Below, in pieces: positions 15,304 to 23,270 of a stretch of 50,575 bases of DNA. The stretch comes from Gemmiger sp. An194 (GTDB lineage: Bacteria > Bacillota > Clostridia > Oscillospirales > Ruminococcaceae). How positions within the stretch are numbered: the first letter of the stretch is position 1; every line of letters starts with the position of its first letter. The translations under genes and the position numbers were made by a program. The stretch is from positions 1 to 50,575 of the forward strand of contig NZ_NFKA01000023.1 of the NCBI RefSeq assembly GCF_002160145.1, given 5' to 3'. The notes beneath the pieces were generated by a model that was given only the letters and a program-made list of their open reading frames with translations, was not told the DNA's origin and made no database searches.

Positions 15304-15870
15304 TTACAGCTCCCACACCGCCGGGCAGGTGCTGGACACCGCCACCGCGCCCGCGCCCAGTGCGTCGATCACATCCTGCTTGTCGGCGATCAGGCCGCTG
15401 GCGATGAGCGGCGCGTTCAGCTCGTGGCTTAAACGGGCGATGAGCTTCGGCATCAGGCCGGGCAGAATCTCGATGAAGTCCGCCCACTGGCTGCCGCCGC
15501 TTTTGCGCAGGCTTTGCAGAGCCATGTTATCCAGAAGGAAGGTGCGGTACACGCCCGCAAGCCCCAGGGCCTTGGCCCGCCGCACCAGCGCCGCCTTGGT
15601 GCTGATGACCCCGTCCGCCTCGGTGGCCCCGACCAGATATTCCACCGCCGCCTCCCGGGCGGAAAGGCCGTCCAGCAGGTCCACGTCCACGAAGACGGTC
15701 TTGCCCGCCTCCTTCAGCCGCCGGACGATGTCCGGGATGCTCACCACCGAGCCGTACAGCACGAACACCACCGGCTTCGGGTTTTGAAGGCAGCGGGCAA
15801 GGCCCTCCTCGTCCTTGATGGCGATGATGATGGGGTTTTCCTCCAGCAGAGCGGGCAGCGGGGTGATCAT
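15304..15870 (-). CDS. glpP: Glycerol-3-phosphate-responsive antiterminator GlpP
   Basis: The 188-residue protein matches GlpP, which in Bacillus binds glycerol-3-phosphate and then prevents termination in the leader of glp mRNA. It shows the TIM-barrel-like pattern PIIIAIKDEEGL, VFVLYGSVVSIPDIV, FVDVDLLDGLSAREAAVEYL, GVISTK and LIASGLIADKQDV. The ATG at 15870 follows AGAGGATG. It has its own promoter (TTGTGG at 15927-15932 and TATAAT at 15903-15908 on the minus strand, 18 bases apart). It diverges from the glycerol operon it probably controls. Confidence 0.93.
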   Translation of the reverse strand: MITPLPALLEENPIIIAIKDEEGLARCLQNPKPVVFVLYGSVVSIPDIVRRLKEAGKTVFVDVDLLDGLSAREAAVEYLVGATEADGVISTKAALVRRAKALGLAGVYRTFLLDNMALQSLRKSGGSQWADFIEILPGLMPKLIARLSHELNAPLIASGLIADKQDVIDALGAGAVAVSSTCPAVWEL

Positions 15871-15984
15871 GGGGCATCCTCTTTTCGTTTGTGATGATAC
15901 CTATTATAGCACTCCGCCGCCGGGCCCCACAACGCTTTGTGCGCATGGCACAAAAAGCCGGGGATATTTTTTGCGGGTCTGCCC

Positions 15985-16015
15985 ATTGCGCCCCGGCGGC
16001 AGCGGCCTCTATAAT
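15985..16015 (+). promoter_or_regulatory. Promoter of the leader upstream of the glycerol operon
   Basis: TTGCGC (about 15986-15991) and TATAAT (16010-16015) are 18 bases apart on the plus strand. Transcription would start near 16022 and meet a strong terminator at 16098-16143 before any large gene. Confidence 0.55.
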
Positions 16016-16021
16016 AATAGT

Positions 16022-16099
16022 ATGACCAATAAACGCGGCCACGGTGCCGCCAGAAAAATGCCCGGGGCTTTCGGCAGGCTCCGGCCTGTGCAAGAGTGA
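16022..16099 (+). CDS. Possible leaderless small ORF (25 aa) in the glp leader
   Basis: An ATG lies at the predicted transcription start and reads MTNKRGHGAARKMPGAFGRL plus five residues, ending just at the terminator hairpin. The peptide is very basic. There is no ribosome site because there is no room for one, so translation would have to be leaderless. It may equally be chance in a non-coding leader. Confidence 0.2.
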   Translation: MTNKRGHGAARKMPGAFGRLRPVQE

Positions 16100-16143
16100 A
16101 GAGCAGCAGAACAAACGCCAAGGCGTGTTTCTGCTGCTCTTTT
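16098..16143 (+). terminator. Leader terminator, candidate GlpP target
   Basis: The hairpin has outer arms GAGCAGCAGAA and TTCTGCTGCTC and an inner ACGCC-AA-GGCGT stem, followed by seven T. It stands between a promoter at 16010 and the plus-strand operon beginning at 16395, next to glpP. Such a placement fits conditional termination. Confidence 0.75.
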
Positions 16144-16150
16144 TTTGTTG

Positions 16151-16321
16151 GGCGCTGCCACGGCCTTCACGCCTGCCGGCTCAGGCGGCGTATCGCACCA
16201 AAATTTTCCGTGGAATTTTCCAAAAATACTCGCCAAGCCACCAAGGCTTGCCTGCGCTTTTTGGTTCATTCCGCAAAAAATTTCCGGCGCGCTCCACCAC
16301 CTGAAAGGCCGTGTCACCGCC
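16151..16321 (+). mobile_element. MITE/REPIN-like element, copy B (diverged ends)
   Basis: The core from 16176 to 16295 matches copies A, C and D. The ends differ from those copies but still match each other: GGCGCTGCCACGGCC on the left against the complement of GGCCGTGTCACCGCC on the right. A 20-base near-duplicate of the left end recurs at 16330-16349 (one difference). Confidence 0.7.
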
Positions 16322-16394
16322 CATTGGGTGCTGCCACGACCTTCACGCCCAAAACTGCCGCCCCCGAAATTCAGCAATCAAAACGAGGTGCATG

Positions 16395-17522
16395 ATGACA
16401 AAGCAAAGAAAATGGTTCAAACGAATCGGGCTGGCGCTGCTGGCGCTCGTGCTGGCTCTGGTGCTGGCGGTGGGTGGCTATGTACTCTACCTGCAAACCG
16501 GCTATTACCGCATTCCGGACGGGGAGGTTCTAATGGTGGAGAATCTCCAGACCGGGCAGCTGGCCCCCGGGCAGGACTACACCGCCCTGACCTACAACAT
16601 CGGCTTCGGGGCCTACGAGCCGGACTACAGCTTCTTCATGGACACCGGCACCATGGCGGACGGCACTCCGGTGCAGGGCAAATGGGGCAAGGCAAAAAGC
16701 AGGGAATCGGTGCTGGTCAACACCCAGGGCGCGCTGGATACCATCGCCGCCCAGAATGCGGACTTCCTGCTGCTGCAGGAGGTGGACGTGGACGCCCACC
16801 GCAGCTACCAGGTGGACCAGCGGGCTATGCTGAAAGAGGGGCTGCCCGGCTACGGCGCGGTGTTTGCCTCCAACTTCCACACCCGGTACCTTTTGTATCC
16901 CTTCCACGACCCTCACGGCGCAGTGGACGCGGGCCTGCTCACCTTCAGCCGGTATTCGGTCAGCGAGGCGGTGCGCCGCAGCTACCCGGTGGACGAGAGC
17001 TTCTTTGTAAAATTCACCGATCTGGACCGCTGCTTTGCCCAGCTGCGCATCCCGGTGGAGGGTGGGGGTGAGCTGGTGCTCATCAACAGCCACATGTCCG
17101 CTTACGACGAGGGCGGCACCGTGCGGGCCCGCCAGCTGGAAATGCTCTGCGGCGTGATGCGTGAGGAATACGAAAAGGGCAACTACGTGATCGTGGGCGG
17201 CGACTTCAACCACGCTTTGGGCGAGGGCACGGCCGAGGCCTTTGAAAGCGGCCAGCTTCTGCCGGACTGGGTGGCCCAGCTCACCGATGAGGACCTGCCC
17301 GAGGGCTTTTCCCTCCAGCGGGCGGAGAACCAGTACCAGACCCCCACCTGCCGCACGGCAGACATTCCCTGGGAGCCGGGGGTCAACTACACCACCGTGC
17401 TGGACGGGTTTATCGTTTCGGATAACATCACCGCCACGGCGGAACATATCGACACCAATTTTGCTTACAGCGACCACAACCCGGTGAAGCTCACCTTCCG
17501 GCTGGGTCAGGCTGCGGAATAA
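16395..17522 (+). CDS. Membrane-anchored endonuclease/exonuclease/phosphatase family protein
   Basis: The 375-residue protein starts with KQRKWFKRIG and a hydrophobic helix rich in ALV (residues 12-36), so it is probably anchored with the catalytic part outside. The EEP fold is shown by LTYNIGFG, LLLQEVDVD (metal-binding Glu), INSHMSAYD, VGGDFNHA and YSDHNPVKL (catalytic His at the end). Relatives include phospholipid phosphodiesterases, sphingomyelinases and DNases. Its place 15 bases before the glycerol genes suggests release of a glycerophospho-compound outside the cell, which is an inference. ATG 16395 is preferred over 16392 because of GAGGTG spacing. Confidence 0.85.
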   Translation: MTKQRKWFKRIGLALLALVLALVLAVGGYVLYLQTGYYRIPDGEVLMVENLQTGQLAPGQDYTALTYNIGFGAYEPDYSFFMDTGTMADGTPVQGKWGKAKSRESVLVNTQGALDTIAAQNADFLLLQEVDVDAHRSYQVDQRAMLKEGLPGYGAVFASNFHTRYLLYPFHDPHGAVDAGLLTFSRYSVSEAVRRSYPVDESFFVKFTDLDRCFAQLRIPVEGGGELVLINSHMSAYDEGGTVRARQLEMLCGVMREEYEKGNYVIVGGDFNHALGEGTAEAFESGQLLPDWVAQLTDEDLPEGFSLQRAENQYQTPTCRTADIPWEPGVNYTTVLDGFIVSDNITATAEHIDTNFAYSDHNPVKLTFRLGQAAE

Positions 17523-17537
17523 AAGGAGGAAACAGTT

Positions 17538-18983
17538 ATGGTAGATGTGGCAATCATCGGTTGCGGCGTGACCGGCGCGGCGGTGGCATACCACCTGGCG
17601 AAAAAGCAGGTCAGCGTGCTGATTCTGGAAGCGGAAAACGATGTGTCCATGGGCACCACCAAGGCCAACAGCGCCATTCTGCACGCGGGCTACGACCCGG
17701 AGCCCGGCACCGCCATGGCCCGGCTGAACGTGCGGGGCAGCGCAATGGCAAAGGAAATCTGCGCCGCGCTGGATGTGCCTTATAAGCAAACCGGCAGCTT
17801 CGTGGTGGCCTTCGGCCCCGAGCAGGAGAAGACCCTGCAGCGGCTGTATGAAAACGGCACCGCCAACGGGGTGCCAGGGCTGGAGATTTTAAGCGGCGAA
17901 ACCGCCCGGGAGCTGGAGCCGAACCTCTCGCCGGAGATCACCGCCGCCCTGCACGCGCCCAGCGCGGCCATCGTGAGCCCCTGGGAGTTCGCGCTGGCCA
18001 TGGCGGAAAACGCGGTGGAAAACGGGGCTGACCTGCACTTGGAAAGCCGGGTCACCGGCCTTGCCCCCATCGAGGGCGGCTGGAAGATCGAGACCACAAG
18101 GGGCGACTTTGAAGCCCGCTTTGTGGTGAACGCCGCCGGTGTGGACGCGGGCAAAGTGCACGCGCTGGCCGCGCCGGAGAATTTTGTGACGAAACCCTGC
18201 CGGGGCGAGTATTACCTGCTGGACAAATCCGCCGGCAATACCGTGGGCCGGGTCATCTTCCAGTGCCCCACCGCCGCGGGCAAGGGCGTGCTGGTGGCCC
18301 CCACGGTACACGGCAACTTGATCGTCGGCCCCAACGCCCAGGACATTTCCGATTCCGCCGACACAGCCACCACCGCCCAGGGCCTTGCCCAGGTGGCCCA
18401 GAGTGCACGGAAAAGCGTGCCCGGCGTGGACCTTTCCGCCTGCATCCGCAACTTTGCGGGCATTCGGGCCAACACCGACCGGCCGGACTTCGTCATCCAG
18501 TGGGCGGCCCCCGGCATGCTGGACCTGGCGGGCATGAAGAGCCCGGGCCTTTCCGCCGCTGCCGCGGTGGGCGAGGAGGCCGTGGCCCTGCTGGCCGAAG
18601 CGGGCCTTGTTCTGACGGAGAAACCGAACCCGATGACCAGACGCACCCGGATTCGCTTCAAAGAACTGACCGGCGAGGAAAAAGCGGCAATCATCGCCCG
18701 CCAGCCCAGCTATGGCCGGGTGATCTGCCGGTGCGAGACCGTGACCGAGGGCGAAATCATCGCCGCCTGCCATACGGCCATCCCACCCCGCAGCATCGAC
18801 GGGGTCAAGCGCCGGGTGGGCGCGGGCATGGGCCGCTGCCAGGGCGGCTTCTGCGGGCCGCGGGTCATGGAAATTCTGAGCCGGGAACTGGGCAAGAGCC
18901 CGCTGGACATCCCGCAGGAGGGGGCGGCGAGCATTCTGCTCACCGGCCGGACGAAACAGGCAAAGGGGGACAAAACCGTATGA
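17538..18983 (+). CDS. glpA: GlpA-like FAD-dependent glycerol-3-phosphate dehydrogenase with BFD [2Fe-2S] domain
   Basis: The 481-residue protein has the FAD loop AIIGCGVTGAAVAYHL (residues 5-20), a DAO-type catalytic part, and a C-terminal BFD-like domain with C397, C399, C434 and C439 (CRC and CQGGFC) that should hold a [2Fe-2S] cluster. It likely oxidises glycerol-3-phosphate to dihydroxyacetone phosphate in an anaerobic complex with the next two proteins. AAAGGAGG precedes the ATG. The stop overlaps the next start (ATGA), so translation is coupled. A different 2-hydroxyacid substrate cannot be excluded, but glycerol kinase in the same operon supports G3P. Confidence 0.85.
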   Translation: MVDVAIIGCGVTGAAVAYHLAKKQVSVLILEAENDVSMGTTKANSAILHAGYDPEPGTAMARLNVRGSAMAKEICAALDVPYKQTGSFVVAFGPEQEKTLQRLYENGTANGVPGLEILSGETARELEPNLSPEITAALHAPSAAIVSPWEFALAMAENAVENGADLHLESRVTGLAPIEGGWKIETTRGDFEARFVVNAAGVDAGKVHALAAPENFVTKPCRGEYYLLDKSAGNTVGRVIFQCPTAAGKGVLVAPTVHGNLIVGPNAQDISDSADTATTAQGLAQVAQSARKSVPGVDLSACIRNFAGIRANTDRPDFVIQWAAPGMLDLAGMKSPGLSAAAAVGEEAVALLAEAGLVLTEKPNPMTRRTRIRFKELTGEEKAAIIARQPSYGRVICRCETVTEGEIIAACHTAIPPRSIDGVKRRVGAGMGRCQGGFCGPRVMEILSRELGKSPLDIPQEGAASILLTGRTKQAKGDKTV

Positions 18984-20251
18984 CAGACCGGCAGGAATAT
19001 GATGTAATTGTGGTGGGCGGCGGCCCGGCGGGCCTTGCAGCCGCCCTGAGCGCAAGGGAAAACGGCGCGGAGCAGGTGCTGATTCTGGAGCGGGACGAGG
19101 AGCTGGGCGGCATTCTGAACCAGTGCATCCACAACGGCTTCGGCCTGCACCATTTTAAAGAGGAGCTCACCGGCCCGGAATACGCCGGGCGGTTCATCCA
19201 GCAGCTGGAGGGCACTGGCATCGAAGTGATGCTGGGGGCCATGGTGCTGGAGGTGAACGCCCAGGCCCATACCGTGCAGGCCATCAGCAAAACCCTGGGC
19301 TACCGGCTGCTGCGGGGCAAGAGCATCCTGCTGGCCATGGGCTGCCGGGAGCGCACAAGGGGCGCCATCGGCATCCCCGGCACCCGCCCGGCGGGCGTGT
19401 TCACCGCGGGCGCGGCCCAGCGGTACGTGAACATGGAAGGCTACATGGTGGGCAAGCGGGTGCTGATCCTGGGCAGCGGCGACATCGGCCTCATCATGGC
19501 CCGCCGCATGACGCTGGAGGGCGCCAAGGTGCTGGCCTGCGTGGAGGTCATGCCCTATTCCGGCGGCCTGATGCGCAACATCGTCCAGTGCCTGCAGGAC
19601 TACGATATCCCTTTGTATCTCTCCCATACCATCATCGACATTCAGGGCAAGGACCGGGTGGAGCGGGCCGTGGTGGCCAAGGTGGACGAAAACCGCCGCC
19701 CCATCCCCGGCACCGAGATGGTCTTTGACTGCGACACCATTCTTTTGAGCGTGGGCCTGATTCCGGAAAACGAGCTCACCAGCGGCGCACACATCACTCT
19801 GGACCCGCGCACCAAGGGCCCGGTGGTGTTCGAGAACATGGAGACCAGCGCCCCCGGCGTGTTCGCCTGCGGCAATGTGGTGCATGTGCACGATCTGGTG
19901 GACTTCGTCACCGCCGAGAGCCAGCGGGCCGGTGCCGCCGCCGCCCGGTATGCGCTGGGGCAGGCAAACGACGGCCCGGCGGTGGAGATCACAAACGGTG
20001 AGGGCGTGGGCTACACGGTGCCCCAGAAAGTCCGCCCGGCAGCGGTGGACAAAAAGCTGGAGATCTTCTTCCGGGTGCGCCGGGTGTACGGCAATTCGGC
20101 GGTGGTGGTCGAAAGCGAAGGCGAGCCGCTGGCCCGCTTCAAGCGGGAGCATCTGGCCCCCGGTGAGATGGAGCACATCACCCTGCCCGCCGCCTTGCTG
20201 GCAAAGGCCAAGGGCGCGCTGGAAGTGGCGGTAGAGGAGGAACAGGCATGA
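18980..20251 (+). CDS. FAD/NAD-dependent oxidoreductase, GlpB-like partner
   Basis: The 423-residue protein carries two dinucleotide loops, VIVVGGGPAGLAAALSAREN near the start and VLILGSGDIGLIMARRM near residue 160, the pattern of pyridine-nucleotide disulfide oxidoreductases and NADH-dependent flavoproteins. It also has VFACGNVVHVHDLVD, which closes the FAD site. In related clostridial operons the GlpA-like, this and the DUF1667 protein occur together, replacing the GlpABC complex of enterobacteria. It probably passes electrons from the GlpA-like protein to NAD or another carrier. Its stop overlaps the following start. Confidence 0.82.
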   Translation: MTDRQEYDVIVVGGGPAGLAAALSARENGAEQVLILERDEELGGILNQCIHNGFGLHHFKEELTGPEYAGRFIQQLEGTGIEVMLGAMVLEVNAQAHTVQAISKTLGYRLLRGKSILLAMGCRERTRGAIGIPGTRPAGVFTAGAAQRYVNMEGYMVGKRVLILGSGDIGLIMARRMTLEGAKVLACVEVMPYSGGLMRNIVQCLQDYDIPLYLSHTIIDIQGKDRVERAVVAKVDENRRPIPGTEMVFDCDTILLSVGLIPENELTSGAHITLDPRTKGPVVFENMETSAPGVFACGNVVHVHDLVDFVTAESQRAGAAAARYALGQANDGPAVEITNGEGVGYTVPQKVRPAAVDKKLEIFFRVRRVYGNSAVVVESEGEPLARFKREHLAPGEMEHITLPAALLAKAKGALEVAVEEEQA

Positions 20252-20625
20252 AGGAACTGATCTGCATCGTGTGCCCCAAGGGCTGCCGTCTGCACGTGGA
20301 CGAGAACGATGGCTACAAAGTGACGGGAAATACCTGCCCACGGGGCGAAGAATATGGTAAAATAGAACTAACGAACCCCACCCGCACCATCACCAGCACG
20401 GTGGCCGTGCGGGGTGCGGCCCATCCCCGCTGCCCGGTGAAGACCACAAAGCCCATTCCCAAGGGACTGATTTTTGAGGCCATGCAGGCGCTGGACGGCC
20501 TGGAGCTGACCGCGCCGGTGGCCCTTGGCCAGGTGGCGGTGGCCAACGTGTGCGGCACCGGGGTGGACTTTGTGACCACCCGCGCGCTGGAGGCCCAGGG
20601 CGCGGCAAAGGAGGAAATGCAATGA
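20248..20625 (+). CDS. DUF1667 Fe-S protein
   Basis: The 125-residue protein has an N-terminal cysteine set C6, C9, C13 and C30 (CIVCPKGC...TCPRG), similar to the [4Fe-4S] site of molybdopterin oxidoreductases but without the catalytic domain. DUF1667 proteins are usually the third member of the glycerol-3-phosphate dehydrogenase operon. An electron-transfer role is likely but not shown by sequence. It overlaps both neighbours by four bases, which argues for a fixed ratio of the three subunits. Confidence 0.85.
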   Translation: MKELICIVCPKGCRLHVDENDGYKVTGNTCPRGEEYGKIELTNPTRTITSTVAVRGAAHPRCPVKTTKPIPKGLIFEAMQALDGLELTAPVALGQVAVANVCGTGVDFVTTRALEAQGAAKEEMQ

Positions 20626-22121
20626 GCAGCCGGTACATCCTTGCCCTGGACCAGGGAACCACCAGCAGCCGGGCGATTCTGTTCGACGAGGAGCAGAACA
20701 TCCTGGAAATGACCCAGCGGGAGTTTGAGCAGATCTACCCCAAAGAGGGCTGGGTGGAGCACGACGCCATGGAGATCTGGTCCAGCCAGTACAGCGTGAT
20801 GATGGAGGTGGTGGCAAAAAGCGGGGTGGACCCGGCGGACATCGCGGGCATCGGCATCACCAACCAGCGGGAGACCACCATCCTGTGGGAAAAGGAGACC
20901 GGCCGGCCCATCTACAACGCCATCGTGTGGCAGTGCCGCCGCACCGCCCCCATCATCGACGAGCTGGTGGCAAAGGGCTACGGTGAGACCATCCGCAAAA
21001 AGACCGGCCTTGTGCCGGACGCCTACTTCTCCGCCAGCAAGATCAAGTGGATTCTGGACCAGGTGCCCGGCAGCCGGGAAAAGGCGGCGCAGGGCGAAAT
21101 CCTGTTCGGCACCGTGGACACCTGGCTGGTCTGGAAGCTCACCGGCGGCAAGGCCCACATGACCGACCGCACCAATGCCTCCCGCACCATGCTGTATAAC
21201 ATCGACACGCTGGACTGGGACGACGAGCTGCTGGAGCTGCTGGACATTCCCCGGGCCATGCTGCCCACCGTCTGCTCCTCCAGCGAGATCTACGGCTATA
21301 CCACCATCGGCCCGGTGCAGGTGCCGGTGGCAGGCATCGCGGGCGACCAGCAGGCGGCCCTCTTCGGGCAGGGCTGCTTTGAGGCCGGGCAGGCCAAAAA
21401 CACCTATGGCACCGGCTGCTTTTTGCTCATGAACACCGGCGAGACCCGCCACCAGAGCGAAAACGGCCTGCTCACCACCATTGCCGCCACCGTGAAGGGC
21501 CAGCCGGTGCAGTACGCGCTGGAGGGCAGCGTGTTCGTGGGCGGCGCGGTCATCCAGTGGCTGCGGGACGAGATGCGCTTCTTCACCGAAAGCCGGGACG
21601 CGGAGTACTACGCCCAGAAGGTGCAGGATACCGGCGGCGTGTATCTGGTGCCCGCCTTCACGGGTCTCGGCGCGCCCCACTGGGACATGTACGCCCGGGG
21701 CTGCATTGTGGGCATCACCCGGGGCACCAAGCGGGAGCACATCATCCGGGCGGCCCAGGAGTCCATCGCCTACCAGTCGGCGGATTTAGTGGCTGCCATG
21801 GAGAAGGACACCGGCATCCCCTTAAGCGTACTCAAGGTGGACGGCGGCGCCTCCCGGGACCGCTTTTTGATGCAGTTCCAGGCGGACATCCTGAACAAGG
21901 CGGTGCGCCGCCCCATGATTCGGGAGACCACCGCCCTGGGCGCGGCCTATCTGGCCGGGCTTGCCGTGGGCGTCTGGAAGGACACCGACGAGATCAGCCG
22001 CCTGTGGAGCTGCGACGTGGATTTCGCCCCCGACATGGCCGAGGACAAGCGCGCCCGGCTGCTGGCAGGCTGGCACAAGGCCGTGGGCCGCAGCCTTGAC
22101 TGGGCACGGCCGGAGGACTGA
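20622..22121 (+). CDS. glpK: Glycerol kinase
   Basis: This 499-residue FGGY kinase phosphorylates glycerol to sn-glycerol-3-phosphate. [15 protein letters not shown] (phosphate binding), [35 protein letters not shown] and [12 protein letters not shown] are all present and the length is standard. Enterococcal and Bacillus enzymes are activated by HPr phosphorylation of a histidine in a PYHFYG-like stretch before the AGDQQ motif. Here that stretch reads [14 protein letters not shown] with no histidine, so this activation is probably absent. The gene overlaps the DUF1667 stop. Confidence 0.97.
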   Translation: MSSRYILALDQGTTSSRAILFDEEQNILEMTQREFEQIYPKEGWVEHDAMEIWSSQYSVMMEVVAKSGVDPADIAGIGITNQRETTILWEKETGRPIYNAIVWQCRRTAPIIDELVAKGYGETIRKKTGLVPDAYFSASKIKWILDQVPGSREKAAQGEILFGTVDTWLVWKLTGGKAHMTDRTNASRTMLYNIDTLDWDDELLELLDIPRAMLPTVCSSSEIYGYTTIGPVQVPVAGIAGDQQAALFGQGCFEAGQAKNTYGTGCFLLMNTGETRHQSENGLLTTIAATVKGQPVQYALEGSVFVGGAVIQWLRDEMRFFTESRDAEYYAQKVQDTGGVYLVPAFTGLGAPHWDMYARGCIVGITRGTKREHIIRAAQESIAYQSADLVAAMEKDTGIPLSVLKVDGGASRDRFLMQFQADILNKAVRRPMIRETTALGAAYLAGLAVGVWKDTDEISRLWSCDVDFAPDMAEDKRARLLAGWHKAVGRSLDWARPED

Positions 22122-22140
22122 CCGGAAGAAACTACACAAA

Positions 22141-22173
22141 AATCCCCGAGGGAAAAGCCCTCGGGGATTTTTG
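22141..22173 (+). terminator. Terminator of the glycerol operon
   Basis: The arms AATCCCCGAGGG and CCCTCGGGGATT are followed by TTT; the A run on the left may also serve nrdB on the other strand. Confidence 0.85.
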
Positions 22174-22196
22174 CTGTTATGGGAGAATTGAAAAAA

Positions 22197-23240
22197 TCAA
22201 AGGTCATCCACCAGCGCGGTGCTTTTGGCGTAGGCGGTGCTTTTGGCCTCGAAGAAATCGGTCTTCACCATGTTGGCGTTGGAGTACTGGCTCACCCAGC
22301 TCATGGAGGCGGGCTCGGTCTGGTTGTCCTCAAACAGAGGCCCGAAGCCGAGGCCCGTCCAGCGCAGGTTGCCCAGATACCGAATGTAGTCGGTGACCAT
22401 CTGTTTGGTCAGACCGGGAATGGCGTCGCCGATCACATAATGGCCCCAGGCGATCTCCTGCCGCACGCCCTCCTCCAGCATCTCCTTCAGCACCTGCACA
22501 TTTTCGGGGCTGAACAGCTCCGGCTCCTCCTTCTGCAATTCCAAGAGAATATTTCGGAACAGCCACAGATGGGTGTTCTCGTCCCGGTTGATGTAGCGGA
22601 TCTCCTGGGCCGAGCCGGGCATCTTGCCGTTGCGGGCCAGGTTGTAAAAGAACATGAAGCCGCTGTAAAAGTAGATGCCCTCCAGAATGTAGTTGGCCAT
22701 CATCACTTTCAGCAGGGTAAAGGGGTCCTTGTGCTGCTGGAACTCATTGTACAGATCGCCGATGAAGGTATTCCGGCGCAGCAGGTGCTCGTCGGTCTTC
22801 CACTGGTAGAGGATGTCGTTGCGCTCCACCGGGCTGCAGATGCTGTCCAGCATGTAGCTGTAGCTCTGGCTGTGCACGCACTCCTGAAAGGCCTGGATGG
22901 ACAGGCACAGGTTCACCTCGTTGGCGGTGATGTATTCCCCGATGTTGGGCAGGTTGGCGGTCTGGATGGAGTCCAGAAAGACCAGAAAGCTGAGGATCTT
23001 GTCGTAGGCGGTGCGCTCGGCGGCGGACAGGTTCGGGTAGTCCTTGGTGTCCTGGGCCAGGTTGATCTCCTCGGGAATCCAGAAGTTGTTCATGGCCTGT
23101 CGGTACCAGTCGCTCACCCAGGCGTAGCGCATGTTGTTGAAGTCGTTCAGGTTGGTGGTGTTGCCCCCGATCATCCGCCGCAGGCGCACGTCGGTGTCGC
23201 CGCCCGGGTTGAAGAGGGGCTTTTTGATCAGCTGAGTCAT
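22197..23240 (-). CDS. nrdB: Class Ia ribonucleotide reductase, small subunit
   Basis: The 347-residue radical-generating subunit has a full set of metal ligands: D90, E120, H123, E187, E221 and H224, with spacing that equals the E. coli enzyme (E/H three apart, E187 to E221 34 apart). Tyr127 in HSQSYSYM is in the place of the stable radical tyrosine, four residues after the ligand His. It therefore belongs to the Tyr-radical diiron (or Mn-Fe) group, not to class Ic with Phe. It needs oxygen or a reduced oxygen species for activation, remarkable for an anaerobe. It is the second gene of the nrdAB unit. Confidence 0.95.
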   Translation of the reverse strand: MTQLIKKPLFNPGGDTDVRLRRMIGGNTTNLNDFNNMRYAWVSDWYRQAMNNFWIPEEINLAQDTKDYPNLSAAERTAYDKILSFLVFLDSIQTANLPNIGEYITANEVNLCLSIQAFQECVHSQSYSYMLDSICSPVERNDILYQWKTDEHLLRRNTFIGDLYNEFQQHKDPFTLLKVMMANYILEGIYFYSGFMFFYNLARNGKMPGSAQEIRYINRDENTHLWLFRNILLELQKEEPELFSPENVQVLKEMLEEGVRQEIAWGHYVIGDAIPGLTKQMVTDYIRYLGNLRWTGLGFGPLFEDNQTEPASMSWVSQYSNANMVKTDFFEAKSTAYAKSTALVDDL

Positions 23241-23270
23241 GGTTCACACTCCTTCAGAATGGGCCGGGGG

